Assembly (NCBI GenBank): GCA_934661005.1
Contig: CAKUIK010000020.1
Location: 1 to 43,596, forward strand
Length of the DNA stretch: 43,596 nt
Direction: 5' to 3'
Origin: an uncultured Slackia sp.
Lineage (GTDB): Bacteria > Actinomycetota > Coriobacteriia > Coriobacteriales > Eggerthellaceae
The position numbers were made by a program, and so were the translations under genes. Below are positions 15,382 through 22,478 of the stretch, piece after piece (the first letter of the stretch is position 1; each line of letters begins with the position of its first letter). The notes below the pieces were generated by a model that saw nothing but the letters and a program-made list of their open reading frames with translations, did not search any database and had not been told where the DNA came from.

Positions 15382-15396
15382 ATAAGTACGGCTTAT
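15382..15396. promoter_or_regulatory. Palindromic site 2, possible operator
   Basis: ATAAG-TACGG-CTTAT, flanked by T and G as in site 1, centre-to-centre distance 40 nt. It lies about 85 nt upstream of the -10-like element of small RNA copy 2. Confidence 0.45.
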
Positions 15397-15492
15397 GGAA
15401 ATTCTCGGAACGCAAGCTCGAAACTGTCCCGTTCCACAAACCATACATTTCATGGTCACAACTTCTTGAATACCGACCTGTATACTTTTGCA

Positions 15493-15652
15493 CTGCAAGC
15501 GTAAGGCTCCCCTCCTTTACTTGCCTGCTTCCCCAAAGCAGATTTTGAACCGACGCGATCTGAAGCGTCGTTCATCCCCTCCTTGTGTGAGGTCCGGCTC
15601 CCCTCCGGGCCTCAAATTGTTTTTACAGCCCGCTCATTCGAGCGGGTTTTTT
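15493..15652 (+). ncRNA. Candidate structured small RNA, copy 2 (C-rich loops)
   Basis: Paralog of the unit at 14720, about 160 nt, preceded by the same CACAACTTCTTGAA block and TATACT (15481-15486). Stems: GCAAG-C-GTAAGG/CCTTTAC-TTGC with loop CTCCCCT; CTGCT/AGCAG with loop TCCCCAA; GAAC-C-GACGC/GCGTC-GTTC; GAGGTCCGG/CCGGGCCTC with loop CTCCCCT; and a terminator. The third stem keeps the bulged C of copy 1 while most of its pairs differ on both strands, which is direct evidence that base pairing is conserved. TTGTGTGAGG and the C-rich loops are nearly invariant. Its terminator ends 230 nt before recN, so it is a separate transcript rather than a recN leader. Confidence 0.68.
15629..15652 (+). 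terminator. Intrinsic terminator of small RNA copy 2
   Basis: CCCGCTC-ATTC-GAGCGGG followed by TTTTTT on the plus strand. Confidence 0.88.
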
Positions 15653-15827
15653 ATTGCTCGCCTTCCGATTCGTGCCATTCCGCTTCAAGTGCAAGGCGGC
15701 ACTCGGCCTTTCGTGTTTGCGTTGCCCGCATTGCCGCATCCGCCCCACTCGCTGCTCCCCGATTGCATTCTTTCACCGTTTCCCTTTGGTTTTCGCACGG
15801 CGCGCAACCTGCCACCTCAAGAGCCTA

Positions 15828-15833
15828 TAATGA
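15828..15833 (+). promoter_or_regulatory. Possible -10 box for recN
   Basis: A perfect TATAAT lies 52 nt upstream of the recN start. The sequence at the -35 position (CGCAAC) is a poor match, so this is a tentative promoter. No LexA-like palindrome was seen nearby. Confidence 0.4.
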
Positions 15834-15885
15834 ACGGCACCTGTCCGTCGCAGCGTGCGGCGGCCCATTCGAGAAAGGTTTCGCC

Positions 15886-17568
15886 ATGCTCGACGAACTC
15901 CACGTGCAAAATGTCGCCCTTATTCGCGAAGCGACGTTCGCGCCCGCACAGGGCCTCACAGTGGTCACAGGCGAAACAGGCGCAGGCAAAACCGCGCTGC
16001 TTTCGGCGATCAAACTGCTCGTGGGCGAGCGCGCCGACGCCTCTACCGTGCGCGAGGGCGCACAGGGCGCCACGGTCGAGGGCCGGTTCTTCTTGCCCAC
16101 CGAGGCCGACGCCGACAACGCGAGCGACGGCCACATCGCATGCCGCAAGGTTTCCGCCGACGGGCGCAGCCGAGTGAGCATCGACGGCTCCATGTCCACC
16201 GTGCGCCAGCTCGCCGAGCAGCTAGGCGCCACGGTAGATTTGTGTGGCCAGCACGAGCACCAGCACCTCTTGAAGCCCGCAAACCACGCCGCCATGCTCG
16301 ACGCGTGGGCGGGCGATGCGGTTGCAAGCGCAAAAGCTGCGTACATCGAAACCTTCGACGCCGAACGCGCCGCGGCAGCCGAACTCGCGCGCGTCCGCGA
16401 GGCTTCGCAGGCTTCCGCCGCGCAGCTCGAAGAGGCGCGCTTCACGCTCGCCCGCATCGACGAGGTAAACCCCACGCTCGACGAGTACGACGAGCTTATG
16501 GCCGAGCTCCCCAAAATCGAGAACGCGGAAGCGCTCGCCCAGGCAAGCGACGGCGCATACTGGGGCCTTTCGGGCGACGGCGGCGCGATTGAGGCCGTGA
16601 ATTCGGCCATCGCCTCGCTCGAATCGCTCACGGCGGCCGACGCGGCGCTCGATCCGCTAGTTTCCTCGCTCACCGACGCTTCCTATATTCTTGAAGATGC
16701 TTCGCGCGATTTGCGCGAATACCGCGACGGCATCGACCACGACCCGCATGCCCTGGAGCGCCTGCAAGAACGCGCGAGCGCCCTGCAGGGCCTCATGCGC
16801 GCTTTCGGGCCGCGCATGCAAGATGTCATTGAGCACCGCGATGCCGCCGCCAAGCTCATCGAGTCGGTCGACGATTCCTCGCGCGTGATCGCCAAAGCAG
16901 AAACCGCCCACGACGCCGCCGAGGCGAAGCTCATTGAGGCCGCAAAGGCGTTCGACGACGCGCGCAAGGCGGCAGCTCCGAAATTCGGCAATCAGGTGAA
17001 CGCCCAAATGGCGCGCCTAGAAATGGGCGGCGCCGAGCTCATTGTGCAGGTGGAGCCCCTTGAACGCGCGCAATGGACGCGAGCGGGGGCCTCGAAGGTT
17101 GAATTCATGTATCGAGCCGGCGCCGGCATGACGCCGCGCCCTCTCGCGCGCATTGCCTCGGGCGGCGAGGTGAGCCGCGTGATGCTCGCGTGCAAGGTTG
17201 TGCTTGGCGAGGCCGATGCGCGCGACACGCTCGTGTTCGACGAGGTTGACGCCGGCGTGGGCGGCTCGGTTGCGGTGGCGCTGGCCGCCGTTCTGGCCGA
17301 TTTGGCGAAAACACACCAGGTTATCGTCGTTACGCATTTGGCCCAGGTTGCTGTGCGCGGCGAGCGCCATTTCATGGTGAAGAAAACCGCGGGGGCGGCC
17401 CCCAACGAAAGCGAAGATGCAAACGGCGCCACCGCCGCGATTCCCGAAACTACGCTCTGCGAGCTTAGCGAAGATGCGCGCGTGCACGAAATCGCCCGCA
17501 TGCTTTCGGGCGACGCGAGCGAGGCTTCTCTTGCCCACGCAAAGGAAATGCTCAAAAACGCGCGATAG
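15886..17568 (+). CDS. recN: DNA repair protein RecN
   Basis: A 561-residue SMC-like ATPase acting in double-strand break repair. The N-terminus MLDELHVQNVALIREATF leads to Walker A GETGAGKTALLSA (about residue 28). A long central coiled-coil region follows, then the ABC signature ARIASGGEVSRVMLACK (about 420) and Walker B LVFDEVDAGVGG (about 450), with HQVIVVTHLAQVA behind it. Length matches the family. The start is ATG at 15886 with GAGAAAGG upstream; the frame is open back to 15583, but that part covers small RNA copy 2 and is not coding. An insertion of about 20 residues rich in Asn/Ala (GAAPNESEDANGATAAIPET) lies near the C-terminus. Monocistronic. Confidence 0.96.
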   Translation: MLDELHVQNVALIREATFAPAQGLTVVTGETGAGKTALLSAIKLLVGERADASTVREGAQGATVEGRFFLPTEADADNASDGHIACRKVSADGRSRVSIDGSMSTVRQLAEQLGATVDLCGQHEHQHLLKPANHAAMLDAWAGDAVASAKAAYIETFDAERAAAAELARVREASQASAAQLEEARFTLARIDEVNPTLDEYDELMAELPKIENAEALAQASDGAYWGLSGDGGAIEAVNSAIASLESLTAADAALDPLVSSLTDASYILEDASRDLREYRDGIDHDPHALERLQERASALQGLMRAFGPRMQDVIEHRDAAAKLIESVDDSSRVIAKAETAHDAAEAKLIEAAKAFDDARKAAAPKFGNQVNAQMARLEMGGAELIVQVEPLERAQWTRAGASKVEFMYRAGAGMTPRPLARIASGGEVSRVMLACKVVLGEADARDTLVFDEVDAGVGGSVAVALAAVLADLAKTHQVIVVTHLAQVAVRGERHFMVKKTAGAAPNESEDANGATAAIPETTLCELSEDARVHEIARMLSGDASEASLAHAKEMLKNAR

Positions 17569-18048
17569 CGAAAACAACACGCAAACCCGCATGCGCTGCC
17601 AAACGATCGCATTCGCTCGTCAGGTTGGCAAAAAACGCGACGATTAGGCCGAATTGCAACGTTTCGTCCGTCACGTGACAAGAATCGCGACGATTAGGTA
17701 ATTTTCATCAGCGGCAGAAGTCGACAGAAGCCCACTTTTTTTCGCCTTTTCTTTATCGCTTCAAGAAAACCCCAGGTCGCATTCGATCAGATTCCTTTCC
17801 GTCGCTGCAAAAAGCTTTCCTGAATCGAAATTCCACCTCAAGTACAGTGCAATTCGACCTAATCGTGGCGTTTTTTGACAGAAGAATTCGCGTCGGCTTA
17901 CAGAGCCGCTTTCCGAAAAATACGTCATTCAACGGTCGCATTCTTTGGCTTCTTTTGTTAGCATTGGTTAAGTTTGTTTCCAATAGCAAACTTAACCGTT
18001 TTGAAAGTGTCGCAACGAACACCCTTGCAACCGACCGAAAGGCCAGCT
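17569..18048. other. Non-coding region between recN and the DUF454 gene
   Basis: About 480 nt with no gene. CGCGACGATTAGG occurs at 17636 and again at 17686, and an inverted, slightly altered copy lies at 17858. The first and third copies match over about 24 nt as a long inverted repeat. A perfect 11-bp inverted repeat lies at 17966-17997. Confidence 0.5.
17966..17997 (+). promoter_or_regulatory. Perfect 11-bp inverted repeat upstream of the DUF454 gene
   Basis: GGTTAAGTTTG and CAAACTTAACC enclose a 10-nt loop and are followed by GTTTTG. The element ends 51 nt before the GTG start. It could be an operator or, as RNA, an AU-rich leader hairpin or weak attenuator. Confidence 0.5.
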
Positions 18049-18480
18049 GTGAAAAGAATCTTCTTTCTCGTTATCGCTTGGATAAGCCTCGCCCTTGGAT
18101 GCCTCGGCGTATTCGTCCCCCTGCTTCCAACAACGCCCCTCGTGCTTCTGGCGACATTTTTGTTCGCTAAAAGCTCGCCGCGCCTGCATGCCTGGATTTG
18201 CAAAACGCGCGTATACGGCGCCTACGTGAAACCGTTCAAAGAACGCGGCGGCATCACGCTTGCGCGCAAACTTCAGATGCTCGGCCTTTCGTATGCCGTT
18301 ATGGGCGTAAGCGCGTTTTTCGTGCGCAGCATCATTGCCTGGGTGGCCCTGGGCGTAATGGCCTTGTTCCTTGCGTGGCTTATGGCCGTTCGCATTCCCA
18401 CGATTTCCAACAAGGAAGAGGCAGCGGCCAGCTATCCTACCGCGACAATGCGACCGTCGGACGAGATTACGTCAATCTGA
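18049..18480 (+). CDS. DUF454 (YbaN-like) small membrane protein
   Basis: A 143-residue inner-membrane protein of the YbaN/DUF454 family, whose function is not known. The opening VKRIFFLVIAWISLALGCLG, the motif VPLLPTTPLVLLATFLFAKS and SPRLHAWICKTRVYGAYVKPF are the family signature. Two to three further hydrophobic helices follow (about 68-85 and 88-108). The start is GTG at 18049 with GAAAGG 7 nt upstream; the ATG at 17974 would place the upstream inverted repeat inside the gene and is rejected. The last 48 nt overlap, tail to tail, the 3-prime end of the ferredoxin-like gene on the other strand. Confidence 0.85.
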   Translation: MKRIFFLVIAWISLALGCLGVFVPLLPTTPLVLLATFLFAKSSPRLHAWICKTRVYGAYVKPFKERGGITLARKLQMLGLSYAVMGVSAFFVRSIIAWVALGVMALFLAWLMAVRIPTISNKEEAAASYPTATMRPSDEITSI

Positions 18481-19505
18481 ACAGGAATGCTCGACGTGGT
18501 GTGGCCAACGGCGCCACCAGCGCCAACGGCATTGCCAGCACTATCGGTGCGGCCACCATTGTCAACGGCGCCGCCAGCACCAACGGCACCCGCGGCATCA
18601 ACAGCGCCACCAACAGTGCCGCCAGCACCAGCGGCGACAACAGCGTCATCAGCAGCGCCAACGCCGATCTGGGAACCCGCAATCGCTACCGCACGACGCA
18701 CAGCCTGTTCAAGGCCGCCGCAGCACGGAACCTGCATGCGCGCAACGCGAACGCTTCGCACGTTGTTCGCGGCGATGATTTCCGCAAGCTTCTCAGTATA
18801 GTCGACGCCATCGAGTTTTGGGCACCCAATAAGGCACACGCGATCCTTCAGAAAGTCTTCGTGGAAAGCCCCATAGGCAAACGCCGTGCAATCGGCGGCC
18901 ACGAGCAAATCGCAACCTTGGAAATACGGCGCATTGACCGGCGCGAGCTTGATTTGCACGGGCCAGTTCGACAAACGGGCAGGCACGCGCACCGCAGATG
19001 AAGCGGCAAAAGCAGCATTCGCACCCGAATTCGTATGCATTCCTCCGCCCGCATTTACAGCAGCGCCCGCGCCGGCACTCGCGCTCGAATACGCGCCCAC
19101 GTTCGCAATCGTACTCGCGGGCATGCTCGCGGCCGCACCTTCGTTTGAGCCCGCGTTCGTGCCCATGCCCGCACCCGCACCAGACTCCGTGTCGCGCACA
19201 ATCGTTTTCGCCATGGAACCAGGGCAGCCGCCCGCGGGCATGCTCGCATGAATCTCGGCCTGAGCCCTGCGCATTTTCTCGGCGATCACCGCCGCCTCAT
19301 CATAGGCCGCAGCCTCGCGCTCGATGAACTCGATGGCATCTTCGGAGCACGCAGGCAAGCAATCGCCCAGTCCATCGCAATAATCGTCGCGCAAAAGGCG
19401 AGCTTTGCCGCCCACCAGGCCAATCGCGCCCTCGTGACATGCATGCACGCACAGGCCGCAGCCCGTGCACTTCTCTTCGTCAATATGGATCACACGTCGC
19501 TTCAT
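18432..19505 (-). CDS. 4Fe-4S ferredoxin-domain protein with low-complexity insertions
   Basis: A 357-residue iron-sulfur protein. The N-terminus holds one clear 4Fe-4S motif, CTGCGLCVHACHEGAI, and a second Cys set, CDGLGDCLPACSEDAI. A third Cys region (GCDLLVAADCTAF, LIGCPKLD and VPCCGGLEQA) forms a C-terminal domain seen in anaerobe proteins of the ferredoxin plus Cys-rich type, probably electron transfer. Two stretches (about residues 105-165 and 280-335) are nearly pure Ala/Gly/Ser/Asn/Val and look like expanded linkers; their DNA is repetitive. The start is ATG at 19505. Redox partner and pathway are unknown. Confidence 0.75.
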   Translation of the reverse strand: MKRRVIHIDEEKCTGCGLCVHACHEGAIGLVGGKARLLRDDYCDGLGDCLPACSEDAIEFIEREAAAYDEAAVIAEKMRRAQAEIHASMPAGGCPGSMAKTIVRDTESGAGAGMGTNAGSNEGAAASMPASTIANVGAYSSASAGAGAAVNAGGGMHTNSGANAAFAASSAVRVPARLSNWPVQIKLAPVNAPYFQGCDLLVAADCTAFAYGAFHEDFLKDRVCLIGCPKLDGVDYTEKLAEIIAANNVRSVRVARMQVPCCGGLEQAVRRAVAIAGSQIGVGAADDAVVAAGAGGTVGGAVDAAGAVGAGGAVDNGGRTDSAGNAVGAGGAVGHTTSSIPVQIDVISSDGRIVAVG

Positions 19506-19816
19506 ACGACCCCCTTCATTATTTTTTGCGAGCGCATACTAGCACCGCGCTAGACCGGTGGCAAGGATATGTTACATATGCGATATCAATTTAAGGAAAA
19601 ATACGCTTACGGCATCAAGCGCAGCGGCGAATCCTCGTTGATTACCCGTGCTCGTTTTTAATGCGCCCAACAAGATCTCTATGTACCCGAGGCCAACGCA
19701 CGCGTACATCGTGAATCATGACCGAATCGTCGCGCATGAAGAAAAATGGCCCAGTCTTTTAGCGTAATTTGATGAAAAAGGTATATACTTTTTTCATCAA
19801 CGAAAGGAAAGCCGCA
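19506..19816. other. Intergenic region upstream of the DUF6088 gene
   Basis: About 310 nt, divergent between the ferredoxin-like gene and the DUF6088 gene. Apart from the palindromic operator at 19771-19798 I see nothing definite. The segment around 19560-19610 is AT-rich and may hold the ferredoxin-gene promoter, but no clear -35/-10 pair was found. Confidence 0.5.
19771..19798 (+). promoter_or_regulatory. 28-bp palindromic operator overlapping a -10 box
   Basis: GATGAAAAA and TTTTTCATC flank the central GTATATAC, giving a 28-bp palindrome with one mismatched pair. TATACT (19784-19789) inside it can serve as a -10 box. The gene start follows at 19817 with GAAAGGAAAG between. The overlap of operator and promoter suggests autorepression, as is usual for antitoxins. 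Confidence 0.65.
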
Positions 19817-20482
19817 ATGACCGAGGCAGAAAGCATCGCCAAACGCATAGAAGGCATCGGGGCTGGCAGAGCCTTCACGGCCGCCGACTTCTCCGACATC
19901 GCTGGACGACGTAACGCGGCGAACGCACTTGGACGCATGCACTCCAAGGGCGAGCTCGCGCGTGCCATCCGCGGCGTATACTACGTACCCGAGAGAAGCG
20001 CACTCATGGGTACCGAAGTGCCGGCCAGCGCCGACGAGGTCGTTTACGCCATCGCCCGCGCCAACAAGTGGGTCGTTGCTCCGTCCGGCGACACCGCCCT
20101 CAACGCGCTGGGTCTCGACACCCAGGTGCCCGCCAAACTCGTCTACGTCAGCAGCGGCCCCTACAAGCGCTACGGATATGGAACCTACGAAATCGAGCTC
20201 CGGCACCGAGCCAACCGCGACCTGCTCGACTGCTCGCAAACCACCTGCACCATCGTGCAGGCCCTCAAAGCGCTCGGACGCGAGAATGTGGGCGACGGGG
20301 AAATCGGAATGCTTGCGCGCAACCTCACGGAGGAGCAGGTCGACGCGTTCTTGGAAGAATCAGCAGGGCTTACCTCATGGGTAGCAGACGCCGCAAAGAA
20401 GGTATGGAGGGCGAAGTATGAACAGGATTGTCTCCGCATCGAAGTGCGAGCTCAAATTGGCGAAACACCGCGAGACGTATGA
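19817..20482 (+). CDS. DUF6088 / AbiEi-like antitoxin-type DNA-binding protein
   Basis: A 221-residue protein of the DUF6088 type, related to AbiEi antitoxins. The N-terminal winged-helix region reads GRAFTAADFSDIAGRRNAANALGRMHSKGELARAIRGVYYVP, a typical promoter-recognition unit, and the C-terminal half includes WVVAPSGDTALNALGLDTQVPAKLVYVSSGP. Such proteins normally precede an AbiEii-type nucleotidyltransferase toxin with overlapping start and stop. Here an ATG with a good ribosome binding site (GGAGGG) does overlap the gene at 20418, but what follows is a glycosylase-epimerase fusion, not a toxin. The C-terminal residues after about 200 may be frame run-on caused by loss of the original stop. 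Start with AAGGAAAG upstream. Confidence 0.75.
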   Translation: MTEAESIAKRIEGIGAGRAFTAADFSDIAGRRNAANALGRMHSKGELARAIRGVYYVPERSALMGTEVPASADEVVYAIARANKWVVAPSGDTALNALGLDTQVPAKLVYVSSGPYKRYGYGTYEIELRHRANRDLLDCSQTTCTIVQALKALGRENVGDGEIGMLARNLTEEQVDAFLEESAGLTSWVADAAKKVWRAKYEQDCLRIEVRAQIGETPRDV

Positions 20483-20519
20483 TAGCTTCGAACGAAACCA
20501 CCCACGCGAAGGGGCCGCA
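20418..20519 (+). pseudogene. Possible remnant of a deleted AbiEii-type toxin start
   Basis: An ATG at 20418, with GGAGGG 6 nt upstream and overlapping the antitoxin frame, opens a 34-codon stretch (MNRIVSASKCELKLA...) that then runs in frame into the glycosylase. The first residues look like an AbiEii-type N-terminus, and the translational-coupling geometry is that of a toxin gene. The rest of a toxin is absent. It may instead be used as an alternative start of the glycosylase fusion. Confidence 0.35.
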
Positions 20520-22214
20520 ATGGACGCAACAACTGTCACCCATGAAATCCAACCTGTGTTCGATAGCCGCAGCCGCGTGCTACTGCTGGGCACTATGCCC
20601 TCGCCCGCATCGCGTGAGCAGGGTTTTTACTACGGCCACCCCCAAAATCGCTTCTGGCGCGTGCTCGCCGCGATTTTCGACGAGCCGGCACCTCGAACCA
20701 TCGAGGAGAAGCGCGACATGCTGCTTCACCACCATATCGCGCTTTGGGACGTGCTCGCGTCATGCGAAATTGAAGGCGCGAGCGACGCGAGCATTCGCGA
20801 TGCGCGAGCGAACGACCTTTCGCGCATTTTCGACGCAGCCGATATTCGCGCCGTATTCGCCACGGGAACCAAAGCCGGCGAGCTCTATCGCAAGCTCATC
20901 GAGCCAACGCTCGGCGTGCCATGCACCACGCTGCCCTCAACGAGCCCCGCAAATGCCAAAATGAAGCTCGGCGATTTGGCCGACGCCTACGGCAAAGCAC
21001 TGCTGCCACTTCTTGGCGAAACCGAGAAGCACGTGCTGCCCGTAGCCGATGTCGTGAAGCTCGAACGGGCCATCGCCAAAAACGGAACCTCGCTTGCAAC
21101 GCTCATGGAACGCGCCGGACGCGCGCTGGCCAAGGCGGCCTTCGACGAAGCTCAAGCGGCGGCTCGCCAAGGCGGCGTGGGCAATGCGGCACAACATCAG
21201 GCTGGCACAATCGCCCATGCCCCGAACAACAAGCAAGACAGCCTCGCAAGCCGAGCCCCGGACAACAACCGAGCCGGCAGCACGCACCGCGCTCCCACCA
21301 ATGGCCAAAGCGACGAACTAGGCGATGTCCCGAACGCAGATCGGGCCACGCCCCACATCGCGATTCTGTGCGGGTCGGGCAACAACGGCGGCGACGGGTG
21401 GGTTGCCGCACGCGAGCTGGCTTCTATGGGCTGCGCGGTCGACCTTATAACGAAGCGCCCGGCAAGCGAGATTTCGGCCGAACCCGCCCACGAACAGGCA
21501 CTCTTAACGGAAGCGATTGCATCTGAAGCGACCAATGCGACACACGCGGGTTTGCGCCAAACCGCAGCCTCAGCCCTAACCGCGCCCCAAACCACCGTCG
21601 CGCAGCATGCCGAAGCCGGCGCAATTGCGATTCACGTATCACCGAGCAACGACGAACTCACTAGCCTGCTTGGCTCAGCCGACGTGATCGTCGATGCTGT
21701 ATTGGGCACCGGCTTTTCGGGCAATGCTGTGCTTGCGCCCTATGACGCATGGATTCGCCTCGCAAACGACCAGCGCTCACGCGGCGCGCGCATCGTTGCG
21801 GCCGACGTGCCGAGCGGCCTTTCAGCTCAAACCGGCAAAGCGGCCGAACCCTGCCTGAAGGCCCATAAAACCGTAACCATGATCACGTCGAAACCTGGTC
21901 TCGAAACGCCTTATGCCTTTGCCTTCTGCGGCGCGGTGCATGTGGCGCCACTTGCCTATATCGAGCCCATTCTTGAAAGCTGGAAGCAGCAAGAAATTGA
22001 AAGCGATGCTTCGACCAGAAACGACGGCTCGGCCAATAACGGCGCCGAAACAGACGCAAACACTGCATCCGAGGCCGCAAGCACCGGCAAAAAGCCCTCG
22101 CCCAAACACGACGCCTTCCGTCGCGCCGAAACCGAAGACGACGACGGCTACGACCCCTATTCCGACCGTCCGCCAACACCCGAACCGCTCTTCCAGGCCG
22201 ACCCCTGGAACTAG
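20520..22214 (+). CDS. DNA-deoxyinosine glycosylase fused to NAD(P)H-hydrate epimerase
   Basis: A 564-residue two-domain protein. Residues 1 to about 165 match the uracil-DNA-glycosylase superfamily branch of hypoxanthine/deoxyinosine glycosylases: LLLGTMPSPASREQGFYYGH, PQNRFWRVLAAIF, HHIALWDVLASCEIEGASD and LPSTSPANA. Residues from about 178 match the YjeF N-terminal epimerase (NnrE): VKLERAIAKNGTSLATLMERAG, ILCGSGNNGGDGWVAARELA (about 280), DVIVDAVLGTGFSG (about 390) and VAADVPSGLSAQTG (about 428). A Gln/Asn/Ala-rich linker (about 220-275) interrupts the epimerase N-terminus, and the last 80 residues are an acidic, Pro-rich tail. No dehydratase (NnrD) domain is present. The start is ATG at 20520 with AAGGGG; an in-frame ATG at 20418 is possible. 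The domain pairing is unusual. Confidence 0.85.
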   Translation: MDATTVTHEIQPVFDSRSRVLLLGTMPSPASREQGFYYGHPQNRFWRVLAAIFDEPAPRTIEEKRDMLLHHHIALWDVLASCEIEGASDASIRDARANDLSRIFDAADIRAVFATGTKAGELYRKLIEPTLGVPCTTLPSTSPANAKMKLGDLADAYGKALLPLLGETEKHVLPVADVVKLERAIAKNGTSLATLMERAGRALAKAAFDEAQAAARQGGVGNAAQHQAGTIAHAPNNKQDSLASRAPDNNRAGSTHRAPTNGQSDELGDVPNADRATPHIAILCGSGNNGGDGWVAARELASMGCAVDLITKRPASEISAEPAHEQALLTEAIASEATNATHAGLRQTAASALTAPQTTVAQHAEAGAIAIHVSPSNDELTSLLGSADVIVDAVLGTGFSGNAVLAPYDAWIRLANDQRSRGARIVAADVPSGLSAQTGKAAEPCLKAHKTVTMITSKPGLETPYAFAFCGAVHVAPLAYIEPILESWKQQEIESDASTRNDGSANNGAETDANTASEAASTGKKPSPKHDAFRRAETEDDDGYDPYSDRPPTPEPLFQADPWN

Positions 22215-22405
22215 CGAGAGGTCAAGGCGCGGAGCGAGGGGCAAGCGCCAGCAACGTATGAAAGCGAACGCCACTGGAGGCTTGCCCCCGCTTTCCAGAT
22301 ACCGACGGTACCCTCGTCGCTCCGCTTTGCCCAACCCCGTCTTCTCCGCCAGCCGCCCCAGCCTTCGGCCCCACACCAGCCCCCAGTACACATTCCGCAT
22401 CGCAC

Positions 22406-22434
22406 AAAAAGAAAGCTCCCGTATGGGAGCTTTC
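22406..22434 (-). terminator. Intrinsic terminator of the PFOR gene
   Basis: On the minus strand GAAAGCTCCC-ATAC-GGGAGCTTTC runs into CTTTTTG. It lies 45 nt past the oxidoreductase stop. Confidence 0.88.
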
Positions 22435-22478
22435 CTCATGATTGCGTCGATTGAAGCGCGCTATGCCCGGCAACCAGC

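Larger units (their letters stand above)
15035..15480. other. AT-richer non-coding stretch between the two small RNA units
   Basis: About 445 nt without a credible gene. From about 15165 the composition drops in GC relative to the surroundings. It contains two similar palindromes (15342-15356 and 15382-15396) and ends in the conserved CACAACTTCTTGAA block that precedes RNA copy 2. The 74-residue frame here has no ribosome binding site and a low-complexity hydrophobic product. Confidence 0.5.

Noticed and set aside
15161..15385. 74-codon plus-strand frame between the small RNA copies
   Set aside because: No ribosome binding site, hydrophobic low-complexity product in an AT-rich gap.
14720..15652. 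Reading the twin RNA units as riboswitches or T-box leaders
   Set aside because: Each ends at its own terminator, the nearest downstream gene (recN) starts 230 nt after copy 2 and nothing follows copy 1, and no specifier or known aptamer core is visible.
18490..18660. Repeated GCC-ACC-AGC-type units that look like an array
   Set aside because: The period is irregular and codes for the Ala/Gly/Asn linker of the ferredoxin-type protein; there are no spacers or cas genes, so it is not CRISPR.
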